Below are positions 8,524 to 15,675 of a DNA stretch of 37,393 nucleotides, piece after piece. Numbering within the stretch: the stretch's first letter is position 1; each line of letters begins with the position of its first letter. Below the pieces are notes generated by a model, which worked only from the letters and a program-made list of their open reading frames with translations, was not told the DNA's origin and did no database searches. This DNA is from Streptomyces sp. Ncost-T10-10d. GTDB taxonomy: Bacteria; Actinomycetota; Actinomycetes; Streptomycetales; Streptomycetaceae. The stretch lies in assembly GCF_900091955.1 (NCBI RefSeq), contig NZ_FMDF01000056.1, forward strand, positions 1 through 37,393, read 5' to 3'. The position numbers and the translations under genes are program-made.

Positions 8524-9750
8524 ATGACCACCGCAGCCACCACCCCCTCCGAACAGGCCGCCGCCCCGCCCCGCACTCCCCTGCGCGGCCGGGTCGCCGT
8601 CGTCACCGTGACGCTGGGCATCTTCTCGATCGTCACCACCGAGATCCTGCCCATCGGTCTGCTGACGTCGATCGGGTCCGACTTCGCCGTCTCGGACGGC
8701 ACGGCGGGCCTGATGATGACCATGCCCGGACTCCTCGCAGCGGTCTCGGCCCCTTTGGTCACCGTGGTGACGGCCCGCGTCGACCGGCGGGTGATGCTCT
8801 GCGCCTTCATGCTCCTGCTGGCCCTGGCCGACTTCCTCACGGCCGCCGCGACGGACTACCGCCTCGTCCTGGTCTCCCGGGTGATGGTCGGGATCACCAT
8901 CGGCGGCTTCTGGTCCATCGGGGCCGGACTGGCCGGGCGGCTGGTCCCCCCGGCATCGGCCGGCCGGGCGACAGCGGTGATCTTCTCGGCGGTCCCGCTG
9001 GGCTCCGTGCTCGGCGTCCCCGCCGGTATGTTCATCGGCGGCGTGACCGGCTGGCGGACGGCATTCGTCGTCATGGGGGTGCTGACCGTGGGCGTACTGG
9101 CCCTGATGCTCCTGGTGATTCCGGCCCTGCCCCCGACGCAGGTCACCCGCGCGAGCGTGCTCCGTACCGTGCTCGGCCGGACCGGAACCCGGTTCGCACT
9201 GCTCCTCACCTTCCTCATCGTCCTGTCCCACTTCGCCACGTATACCTACGTAACTCCGTTTCTGGAACAGGTCACCCGCGCCGACCCGGCGCTGATCACG
9301 GTGTTCCTGCTCGTCTACGGCACCGCCGGCATCGTCGGCAACTTCGCCGGCGGCTCACTTGTGTCGCGCCGTCCGCGCACCGCGATCTGCCTCGCCGCGG
9401 GAATGATCGCCGCCGCGACGGCGCTGCTCCCGGTCCTGGGCAGGTGGGAGGCCGGAGCCGTCGCGCTGCTGGTCGTCTGGGGTGTCGCCTACGGTGCGGT
9501 ACCGGTCTGCTCACAGGCGTGGTTCGCCAGGGCCGCCCCCGACGCGCCCGAAGCGGCGTCCGTCCTCTTCACCACGTCCTTCCAGGCGACCCTCGCCATC
9601 GGCGCCCTGGCGGGCGGGGCCGCCCTCGACCGCCTGTCCGTGTCGGCGGTCATGCTGCTGGGCGGCGCGACCGCGGCTCTTGTGGTGGTCGTGGCGGTCG
9701 TGACGGGGACAGGTTCGGGACGCCTCGGCGTCCGGGCGCGGCGAGGGTGA
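8524..9750 (+). CDS. MFS transporter (drug/sugar efflux type)
   Basis: Inner-membrane major facilitator superfamily exporter, 408 residues, with about 12 hydrophobic segments beginning at VAVVTVTLGIFSIVTTEILP. The opening GIFSIVTTEILPIGLLTSIGSDF is the hallmark of the AraJ/arabinose-efflux type permeases, which includes sugar and drug exporters; the loop between helices 2 and 3 has RVDRRVML, the usual MFS motif A position. ATG 8524 is chosen; an in-frame GTG at 8482 would add 14 residues but has no better ribosome site. It is single, with terminators on both sides. The substrate cannot be told from sequence. Confidence 0.88.
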   Translation: MTTAATTPSEQAAAPPRTPLRGRVAVVTVTLGIFSIVTTEILPIGLLTSIGSDFAVSDGTAGLMMTMPGLLAAVSAPLVTVVTARVDRRVMLCAFMLLLALADFLTAAATDYRLVLVSRVMVGITIGGFWSIGAGLAGRLVPPASAGRATAVIFSAVPLGSVLGVPAGMFIGGVTGWRTAFVVMGVLTVGVLALMLLVIPALPPTQVTRASVLRTVLGRTGTRFALLLTFLIVLSHFATYTYVTPFLEQVTRADPALITVFLLVYGTAGIVGNFAGGSLVSRRPRTAICLAAGMIAAATALLPVLGRWEAGAVALLVVWGVAYGAVPVCSQAWFARAAPDAPEAASVLFTTSFQATLAIGALAGGAALDRLSVSAVMLLGGATAALVVVVAVVTGTGSGRLGVRARRG

Positions 9751-9764
9751 CCACACCGTGGCCA

Positions 9765-9782
9765 GGTGGGGAGAACCCCACC
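9765..9782 (+). terminator. Short hairpin after the MFS gene
   Basis: A 7-bp GC stem (GGTGGGG / CCCCACC) closed by AGAA, 14 nt after the stop. There is no T run, so termination is plausible but weakly supported. Confidence 0.4.
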
Positions 9783-9863
9783 ATGGCACGCAGTGCTGGC
9801 ACCCCAATGAATTCGGGTGGCCGCTTCACTGCCCGTATCGCCCGCTGACTGCACGATGATTGC

Positions 9864-11225
9864 ATGCAGCAAACGCACGCTCATTCGCCCGGTCGCGGTC
9901 GCGATTCCTTCATAGACGTCATCAGGGCACTCTGCGTGCTGGCGGTGATTTCCCAGCACTGGCTCATGCCCGTACTGGCCTATGGGGATGGGCATTTGAG
10001 CGCCGGAAACGCTCTTGCGAGTCCCGGCTGGTGGATTGTCACATGGCTGACGCAGGTCATGCCCATGGTGTTCTTCGCCGGCGGAGCCGCCAATTTCTTC
10101 TCGTTCCGAACGGCGAAATCGGTGCGCACCTGGCTGAGGAGCAGAATTGCGCGTCTCCTGATGCCGGTCATACCCCTGGCAGCCGTGTGGCTGCTGCTGC
10201 CCCACGCGTTGATAGCCGCGGGGGTGCCTCAGCAACCGGTGCTGATGGCGGGCAAAATAGCCGGGCAGCTGCTCTGGTTCCTCGCCGTCTACGTGCTCGT
10301 GGTCGCGCTCACGCCGGTGATGTTCAGGTGGTACCGCCGGTACGGATGGCGTGTGATCGGCGTACTCGCCGTCTGCGCCCTGGTCGTCGATGTGCTGCGC
10401 TTCGAGGTCAGCCCCGCGATCGGTTTCCTGAACGCCCTGTTCGTCTGGCTGGCAGCCCACCAGTTCGGCTTCCACTACGCCGACGGCGGCCTGCGCATGC
10501 GGAGCAGGTGGACATCGGCGGGTCTGGCCGCCGTCGGCTTCGGACTCACCGCAGCCGCTGTGTTCTTCGGGCCCTACCCGGCGTCCATGATCGGAATGCC
10601 CGGGGCCCCGGTCTCCAACATGAGCCCTCCGACCGCGGTGATGATGACGCTGACGATCGGCCAGCTCGGACTCTGGCTGACACTCAAGCCGGCCATGACG
10701 CGGTTCGCCGAACGTCCGCTGGCCACCGCCTTCCTGCAATGGTGCGGAACCCGCTTCATGACCCTGTACCTCTGGCACATGCCCGCGCTCGTGATGACGG
10801 CGGGAATCGCAATGGTCGGACTCGGCTTCGCGACACCGACGCCCGGCAGCCCGATGTGGTTCGCGGTGGCACCGCTGTGGGTCGGCGTTTCGGGATTCTT
10901 CCTGGTGTGCTTCACCAGAATTTTCGGCCGGTTCGAATTCCGTCGCCGTTCCGGTGGGGCATCGGATATGAGCCTCGGCAAGGTCGTTCTCGCGGCCGTG
11001 CTTTCCGCAGGCGGCCTCCTCGGACTTGCCGCGCAGGGGTTCATTTCCCCCGGAAACCCGCTCGGTCCGGTGCTCTGGGTACTGCTGGTGCTGGCAGGGC
11101 TGCTCGTCGTACGGGAGAAGAACTCCCCGAGGGCCGTTGTCGCGCACAGCTCTCGCACCGTGCCCGTTCAGTCGGCTGTGCGCCATGAAGGTGCCCGGGT
11201 TCTCTCCCGGCAGGGCAGCGGATGA
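9864..11225 (+). CDS. Acyltransferase-3 family integral membrane protein
   Basis: Multi-pass membrane O-acyltransferase (AT-3 family), 453 residues, about ten hydrophobic segments. The N-terminus FIDVIRALCVLAVISQHWLMP holds the family R-x10-H arrangement (catalytic-type His in ISQHWLMP). Internal PMVFFAGGAANFFSF and the R-S-R-I-A-R-LLMPVIPLAA loop are also typical. Such proteins transfer acetyl or other acyl groups onto sugars, cell-wall polymers or secondary metabolites; the acceptor here is unknown. The ATG at 9864 has no obvious ribosome site, so it may be leaderless. The last 35 residues are polar and probably cytoplasmic. It converges on the ATPase gene 33 nt away. Confidence 0.85.
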   Translation: MQQTHAHSPGRGRDSFIDVIRALCVLAVISQHWLMPVLAYGDGHLSAGNALASPGWWIVTWLTQVMPMVFFAGGAANFFSFRTAKSVRTWLRSRIARLLMPVIPLAAVWLLLPHALIAAGVPQQPVLMAGKIAGQLLWFLAVYVLVVALTPVMFRWYRRYGWRVIGVLAVCALVVDVLRFEVSPAIGFLNALFVWLAAHQFGFHYADGGLRMRSRWTSAGLAAVGFGLTAAAVFFGPYPASMIGMPGAPVSNMSPPTAVMMTLTIGQLGLWLTLKPAMTRFAERPLATAFLQWCGTRFMTLYLWHMPALVMTAGIAMVGLGFATPTPGSPMWFAVAPLWVGVSGFFLVCFTRIFGRFEFRRRSGGASDMSLGKVVLAAVLSAGGLLGLAAQGFISPGNPLGPVLWVLLVLAGLLVVREKNSPRAVVAHSSRTVPVQSAVRHEGARVLSRQGSG

Positions 11226-11258
11226 GGACCTCGCACCCCTCGTGCGGGTCGGGGGGCC

Positions 11259-11723
11259 TCAGAGTCCGGAGGCGGCGAGGGTGAACCACACCGTCTTCGA
11301 GTGCGGCGACCGCGCCCCGTACGCGGTGGTCCCCCACCGGGCGGCGATCCCGTCCACGAGGACGAGTCCCCGGCCGCCCTCGTCCGCACCGGCCTCCGGC
11401 CCGGGAGCGCGCGGGGGCGGTGGTGCGGGCAGGCGGCCGGGTTCGTCGTCCGTCACGTACACCGTCACCTGCCGGTGATTGACGGTGACCTCCACCCGGA
11501 CCTGCGGCGAGTCCGTATGGCAGTACGCGTTGGAGACGACCTCGCTCGCACAGAGCCGGGCGTCGTCGACGAGGCGTGGGTGCCCCGTGGCCCACAGCAC
11601 GGTCGCCACGAAGTCCCGCACGATCTTGGGGGCGGTGGGGGCGTTCGGCACGACGAGCCGGTATCGCTCGCCGCGTTGAGGGAGGTAGGGGACGGGTGAT
11701 GGCGGAGCGGTTACGGGGGTCAT
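11259..11723 (-). CDS. ATP-binding anti-sigma-factor-type regulator (HATPase_c)
   Basis: Predicted GHKL ATPase of the RsbW/SpoIIAB-like serine kinase family. 154 residues from ATG 11723. The N-box is LCASEVVSNAYCHT, the G1 box VTDDEPGRLP and the G2 box GRGLVLVDGIA; between G1 and G2 is a Pro/Ala-rich loop (APPPPRAPGPEAG). Streptomycetes carry dozens of such stand-alone ATPases, many next to an XRE-DUF5753 plus DUF397 pair, the WhiJ/AbaA-type module, and that is the arrangement here (divergent from the XRE gene across 258 nt). The binding partner is unknown; a sigma factor is not necessarily the target. Confidence 0.88.
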   Translation of the reverse strand: MTPVTAPPSPVPYLPQRGERYRLVVPNAPTAPKIVRDFVATVLWATGHPRLVDDARLCASEVVSNAYCHTDSPQVRVEVTVNHRQVTVYVTDDEPGRLPAPPPPRAPGPEAGADEGGRGLVLVDGIAARWGTTAYGARSPHSKTVWFTLAASGL

Positions 11724-11891
11724 GGCGCGGTCTCCCTGCGTGAGGCGGTCTCCGGGGGCGTCGTGCGGTGGGCGCGGTCCGTGGCATTGGCCGGGTCCTG
11801 CGAGCTTTCAACTCGCTTGCGGACGGCTGCACTTCGGGCCCCTGACGCTTTTGAGCGTCGCCCACTGGGACCATAGGGCGCAGGAAAGCCC

Positions 11892-11915
11892 AGTAGCAAG
11901 ATTGCCCCCGCTACT
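11892..11915. promoter_or_regulatory. Nested inverted repeats in the ATPase/XRE divergent promoter region
   Basis: Outer arms AGTAGC (11892-11897) and GCTACT (11910-11915) enclose a tighter inverted repeat GCAA-GA-TTGC (11896-11905). It is about 65 nt before the XRE start and is a candidate autoregulatory operator of that DNA-binding protein. Inference only. Confidence 0.45.
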
Positions 11916-11981
11916 TCACGCGATCGGGTGGACCGGGACAGCCGCACCACGCAAGACTGCGCGGGGACGAAGGATGGTGAC

Positions 11982-12836
11982 ATGCCACCGAGGGACAACC
12001 CGACCGCACGCCAAACACGCTTGGGCTGCGAACTGAGGAAGCTGCGCGAGCAGGCCGGCAGGACCGCTCGTGAGGCCGCCGGACTCATCTCGACCGATCA
12101 GGCGAAGATCAGTCACATGGAAGCGGGCCGCATCGGCATCAGCGAGGCGCGAATCCGTCGCCTGGCCAGCTTCTACGCATGTGACGACGCCCCGCTGATC
12201 GAGGCGCTGTGCGCCATATCGCGGGAGTACCGAGGCCAGTTCTGGTGGGATGAGTACCGCGGCGTACTGGCACCGGGATTTCTGAACATCGCGGAGCTGG
12301 AACACCACGCGAGCCATATGCGCTGCCTCCAGTCCGTGACGCTGCCGGGACTGATCCAGACGCCGCAGTACGCGCGGGCGCTGTTCGAGGGAGTACTGCC
12401 CAAGCTGCCCGAGGACGAGGTGGAGGCGAGGGTCGAGCACCGCATGCGCAGGCAGGCCGTGCTCGACCGCGAGAAGCCACCGAAGTTCGACGTCATCGTC
12501 CACGAGGCCGGCCTCCGCATGCGGGTCGGCGGCCGCGAGGTCGCGCGCGGCCAGTTGGTGCGCCTCCTGGAGGCGGCAGACAGACCGGACGTGACCGTGC
12601 GCGTGATCCCGTTCGCCAGCGAGAAGTTCGTCGAGGTGACACAGACCGTGCTGTACGCGGGCGGGGAAACGCCGCAGCTGGACACTGTCCACATCGACGC
12701 CCCGTTCGGAGGCGTCCAGCTGGACGTCGTGGCCGATCTGAACCGGTACCGCATGCAACTCGACTTCGCCCAGCGGGTCAGCCTCGCCCCCGAGGAGTCG
12801 CGGAGCTTCATTCACCACATCACGCGAGACCTGTGA
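11982..12836 (+). CDS. XRE-family regulator with DUF5753 (WhiJ-type)
   Basis: DNA-binding regulator, 284 residues from ATG 11982 with an AAGGA ribosome site. Residues about 15-70 are a Cro/cI-type helix-turn-helix (LRKLREQAGRTAREAAGLI...QAKISHMEAGR), and about 90-275 the DUF5753 domain with its typical LPGLIQTPQYARALF opening and RQAVLDRE...FDVIVHEAGLRMRVGG core. Proteins of this class work with a small DUF397 partner encoded next door and influence development and antibiotic production (whiJ, abaA-region genes). The downstream DUF397 gene is coupled: a GTG overlaps this stop as GTGA and a better ATG lies 12 nt after it. Upstream in-frame codons to 11928 are less likely coding. Confidence 0.9.
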   Translation: MPPRDNPTARQTRLGCELRKLREQAGRTAREAAGLISTDQAKISHMEAGRIGISEARIRRLASFYACDDAPLIEALCAISREYRGQFWWDEYRGVLAPGFLNIAELEHHASHMRCLQSVTLPGLIQTPQYARALFEGVLPKLPEDEVEARVEHRMRRQAVLDREKPPKFDVIVHEAGLRMRVGGREVARGQLVRLLEAADRPDVTVRVIPFASEKFVEVTQTVLYAGGETPQLDTVHIDAPFGGVQLDVVADLNRYRMQLDFAQRVSLAPEESRSFIHHITRDL

Positions 12837-12847
12837 TAATCCGCAGC

Positions 12848-13048
12848 ATGAGCGCAGACATCGAGTGGCAGAAGTCGTCGTTCTCCGGTGGCGGCGGAGA
12901 GCAGTGCGTCGAGGTGGCGCGGCACGCCGAGGAGATCCTGGTGCGCGAGAGCGACGACCCGCGCGTGGTGACCAGGACGAGCCGCAGCAAGTTCGCCGCG
13001 TTCATCCAGGGCGTCAAAGCGGGCGAGTTCGACCACTTCGTCCAGTAA
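12848..13048 (+). CDS. DUF397 domain protein, partner of the XRE regulator
   Basis: Small protein of 66 residues consisting of one DUF397 domain: WQKSSFSGGGGEQCVEVA, then VRESDDPRVV and a C-terminal FAAFIQGVKAGEFD. In the known WhiJ-like modules this protein is proposed to bind and antagonise the XRE-DUF5753 protein. ATG 12848 is chosen because it gives the canonical MSADIEWQKSS start; a GTG at 12833 overlapping the upstream stop is the alternative. A very strong hairpin terminator follows. Confidence 0.9.
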   Translation: MSADIEWQKSSFSGGGGEQCVEVARHAEEILVRESDDPRVVTRTSRSKFAAFIQGVKAGEFDHFVQ

Positions 13049-13065
13049 CGCCTTCCCGCCTGCCT

Positions 13066-13104
13066 CAGGAGAGTCCCCGCCCGGACAGGGCGGGGACTCT
13101 CCTG
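13066..13104 (+). terminator. Strong terminator after the XRE-DUF397 pair
   Basis: A perfect 17-bp stem, CAGGAGAGTCCCCGCCC and its exact complement, with a 5-nt loop (GGACA), 18 nt after the DUF397 stop and followed by CCATTT. It insulates this pair from the palindromic promoter just downstream. Confidence 0.85.
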
Positions 13105-13114
13105 CCATTTGGGC

Positions 13115-13138
13115 CAACTATGCCCCGGGGCATAGTTG
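13115..13138. promoter_or_regulatory. Perfect 24-bp palindrome, candidate operator
   Basis: Two 12-bp arms meet with no spacer: CAACTATGCCCC followed by GGGGCATAGTTG. The right end overlaps a possible -35 (TTGCGC, 13135-13140) that is 18 nt from a -10-like TACCGT. It is therefore well placed to repress the TTA-containing gene at 13278. There is no T run and it lies beyond the terminator, so an operator is favoured over a second terminator. Confidence 0.6.
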
Positions 13139-13277
13139 CGCCACGCTTTCTCGTAGCGCTACCGTCACACTGCGTCGCCAGAACGGCGGATCCACTCACC
13201 CCGCCGTGCCGCGCGACGCCACACCTCCCCCTGCTCTCGCGCCATCCAGCGCGCCCGCTGCGATCGGACGGTCGACG

Positions 13278-13679
13278 ATGCGTACGTCCCTCACCCCCTT
13301 ACAGCCGGTCGTCGAACGCGGCTACCGGTTCGAGGCCCTCCGCTACGGCCCCGCCACCGGCTTCGTCCCCGAGCCGATCGACCTGCGTATCCTGGCCACG
13401 CCCCAAGAGGCCGTCCGCGCCATCCGGATCCAGCTCCGGGCGAACCATCTCTTCGGCCTCACGCCGCGCGAACTGATCCGCGCCCACTACTGGTCGGACC
13501 AGGGCGGCTGGGTGCAGGCCCTGGGGGCCCTCCACCGCGGCGAACCCTGCGGGTTCACGCTCATGCTGCGGGGCGGCCGGCACATCGAATGGCACGTCCG
13601 CCCGCTGACGTACGTATCGCTCGATGCCCGCACCCACCACCGTCCCGCCCCACACCCCGTCGCACAGAAAAACGTATGA
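13278..13679 (+). CDS. Uncharacterised 133-residue protein with a TTA codon
   Basis: No family recognised. Coding is supported by strong G/C third-position bias and an uninterrupted frame. The ATG at 13278 lies just after GTCGACG with only a weak ribosome site; the open frame reaches back to 13206 but loses coding character there. The protein is soluble, with a compact middle (AVRAIRIQLRANHLFGLTPRELIRAHYW then GGWVQALGALHRGEPCGFTLML) and no signal or membrane segment. Codon 8 is TTA (13299-13301), the only one noticed in the genes examined, so translation may need the bldA tRNA. A 24-bp palindrome sits in the promoter area and a WhiJ-type regulatory module is immediately upstream, so a developmentally controlled role is plausible but unproven. 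Confidence 0.7.
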   Translation: MRTSLTPLQPVVERGYRFEALRYGPATGFVPEPIDLRILATPQEAVRAIRIQLRANHLFGLTPRELIRAHYWSDQGGWVQALGALHRGEPCGFTLMLRGGRHIEWHVRPLTYVSLDARTHHRPAPHPVAQKNV

Positions 13680-13757
13680 GTTAGGCTCGCCAGGGCGCAG
13701 CGAGGGCATCGATCGGGCTCAGGTATCGGCCCGCTGGGCCGGAATGTGAGGCCGCCC

Positions 13758-14975
13758 GTGCGGGACTACTTGCTCATGCTGTTCATCACGGCGGCCGTGA
13801 CCCATATCCTGACCGGCCCCGTACGGAAGTTCGCGATCTCGGTCGGCGCGATGCCCGAGATCCGGGCACGGGACGTCCATCGTGAACCCACTCCGCGCCT
13901 CGGTGGCGTGGCCATGTTCGGCGGGCTGGTGGCCGGACTGCTGGTCGCCTCCCACCTGCCGCACCTGGAGGAGATCTTCACCCAGAGCTCGACGCCGCGG
14001 GCGCTTCTGTCCGGCGCCGCACTCATCTGGCTGCTGGGCGTCCTGGACGACAAATGGGGCGTCGACTCGCTGGTCAAGCTCGGCGGTCAGGTGCTCGCCG
14101 CCGGGGTGATGGCATTCCAGGGGCTGACGATTCTCTGGCTCCCGGTGCCGGGCACCGACGGGATCTACCTCTCCGACTGGCAGGGCACGCTGCTGACCGT
14201 GGGGCTGATCGTCGTCTCCATCAACGCGGTCAACTTCGTCGACGGGCTCGACGGGCTGGCCGCCGGCACGGTGGGCATCGCGGCGACGGCGTTCTTCCTG
14301 TACGCCTACCGGCTCTGGTACGGCTACGGGATCGAGGCCGCCGCGTCCACCACGCTGATCTCCGCGATCCTGGCGGGCATGTGCCTCGGCTTCCTGGTCC
14401 ACAACTCGCATCCGGCCCGGATCTTCATGGGTGACTCGGGCTCCATGCTGCTCGGCCTGCTCATCGCCGGATGCGCGGTCTCGGTGACGGGCGAGGTCGA
14501 CCCGAGCCTCCTCAACCAGTCCCTGGACGGCAGGTCCGGGTCGGCCGCGATGGTGCCGGTCTACATTCCGCTGATGCTGCCGCTGTCCGTCATCGCGCTG
14601 CCCGTCGCGGACCTCGTGCTCGCCGTCATAAGGCGTACGTGGAACGGAATGTCCCCCTTCGCCGCCGACAAGGGCCACCTCCACCACCGCCTGCTCCAGC
14701 TCGGCCACTCGCACCGCCGGGCCGTACTGCTCATGTACTTCTGGTCGGCGCTGTTCTCGTTCGGGATCGTGGCCTATTCGGCGCGGGGCGCCAAGTCCTG
14801 GATGCTCTTCGGGGTCGCGTTCGTCTGCGCGGTGGGCCTGATCCTGCTGCTCCAGCCCCGCTACGAATCCGGCCTCACCCGCCGACTGCTGCGACGCGGG
14901 CCCAGGGGCCGGGTGGTCGCCACCGGCGGAAAGCGCACCGAGTCCGACGAGGAACGCCGGGTGTCGGTCAGGTGA
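13758..14975 (+). CDS. MraY/WecA-family polyprenyl-phosphate sugar-1-phosphate transferase
   Basis: Integral membrane enzyme that transfers a UDP-sugar's sugar-1-phosphate (typically GlcNAc-1-P) to polyprenyl phosphate, starting synthesis of a cell-wall glycopolymer. 405 residues from GTG 13758 (GAGG ribosome site 6 nt before); an upstream GTG at 13746 is less likely. About ten membrane segments. Diagnostic cytoplasmic motifs are DVHREPTPRLGGVAMF, LDDKWGVD, NFVDGLDGLAAG (Asp pair for Mg2+), FMGDSGSMLLG and the C-terminal HLHHRLLQLGHSHR, which marks the WecA/TagO/Rv1302 branch rather than MraY proper. It stands alone here, with no other glycan genes next to it, so the product polymer (teichoic acid, arabinogalactan-like or other) is not determined. 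Confidence 0.9.
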   Translation: MRDYLLMLFITAAVTHILTGPVRKFAISVGAMPEIRARDVHREPTPRLGGVAMFGGLVAGLLVASHLPHLEEIFTQSSTPRALLSGAALIWLLGVLDDKWGVDSLVKLGGQVLAAGVMAFQGLTILWLPVPGTDGIYLSDWQGTLLTVGLIVVSINAVNFVDGLDGLAAGTVGIAATAFFLYAYRLWYGYGIEAAASTTLISAILAGMCLGFLVHNSHPARIFMGDSGSMLLGLLIAGCAVSVTGEVDPSLLNQSLDGRSGSAAMVPVYIPLMLPLSVIALPVADLVLAVIRRTWNGMSPFAADKGHLHHRLLQLGHSHRRAVLLMYFWSALFSFGIVAYSARGAKSWMLFGVAFVCAVGLILLLQPRYESGLTRRLLRRGPRGRVVATGGKRTESDEERRVSVR

Positions 14976-14980
14976 GCGCG

Positions 14981-15000
14981 GTGCCCGGCCCGCCGGGCAC
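14981..15000 (+). terminator. Hairpin after the sugar-phosphate transferase gene
   Basis: 9-nt arms GTGCCCGGC and GCCGGGCAC separated by CC, 5 nt after the stop. There is no T run; termination is likely but not certain. Confidence 0.5.
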
Positions 15001-15050
15001 CGCACCCGATCACGTAGCCCTCTTCCCCCGAGCGCGGCATAGTGATCAAC

Positions 15051-15434
15051 ATGATCGGACGCCTGTTCTCTCTCGTCATCGACTGCCCTGACCCATCCGA
15101 GCTCGCGAGCTTCTACGAGAGCCTGCTGTCGCTGTCGAGAGTGGAAGACACGACTGACTACGTAGTACTCAGGAGCACGACAGGCACCGAGATCGTGACC
15201 TTCCAGCGCGTCGGCGACTTCCGGTCGCCACGGTGGCGCGACCCCGATCGTCCGGCCCAGATGCATGTCGATGTGATGGTCGACGACTTGGACCTCGCCG
15301 AGCCGAAGGTGCTCGCCCTGGGCGCCACGTTGCTCGAAGGGTCGGACAAGCCGATCGGCTATCGCGTATACGCAGACCCAGTTGGGCACCCCTTCTGCCT
15401 CCTCACGCGCGAAAGTGTGATGCCCAGCGAATAG
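15051..15434 (+). CDS. VOC-family (glyoxalase/bleomycin-resistance fold) protein
   Basis: Small metal-dependent or binding protein of the vicinal-oxygen-chelate fold, 127 residues. Typical features: FSLVIDCPDPSELASFYESLL at the N-terminus, QMHVDVMVDDLD at the start of the second beta-alpha unit (His a likely metal ligand), and YADPVGHPFCLL at the end. ATG 15051 follows GTG 15042 in frame; neither has a clear ribosome site. Codon use is less G/C-biased than its neighbours (for example ACT, GTA GTA, ACA), and it abuts a broken coding remnant, so it may be a later arrival. Substrate is unknown. Confidence 0.82.
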   Translation: MIGRLFSLVIDCPDPSELASFYESLLSLSRVEDTTDYVVLRSTTGTEIVTFQRVGDFRSPRWRDPDRPAQMHVDVMVDDLDLAEPKVLALGATLLEGSDKPIGYRVYADPVGHPFCLLTRESVMPSE

Positions 15435-15675
15435 CAACACCCATCGCACGGTCCTCTTCGTCAGCCTGCGCGGCAAGCTCGGCGACACCGAACTCGGCGA
15501 TGTCGCACGGAAGTACTTCGGGGTCGGGCAGGAGTGGCACGTGGGGGTCCCGTCGTACGACGGCTCGGTGCCGGTGCCCAAGGACGAGACGGAACCGGTC
15601 CACGATGCGGCCGGTCGCGCCCTCCCGGCCGCTCACCGGCTCAGGCCTTCGGGGCCACCTTCGACAGCCCGTTGA
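15421..15675 (+). pseudogene. Coding remnant without a start, family not recognised
   Basis: An open frame reading HRTVLFVSLRGKLGDTELGD then VARKYFGVGQEWHVGVPSYDGSVP, with the strong G/C third-position bias of a real Streptomyces gene, but with no start codon before 15540 and a stop in the same frame at 15418. It follows the VOC stop directly and its 3' end overlaps the end of the convergent reductase gene. It looks like the C-terminal part of a gene whose front was lost, possibly when the VOC gene arrived. I do not recognise the family. Confidence 0.45.
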
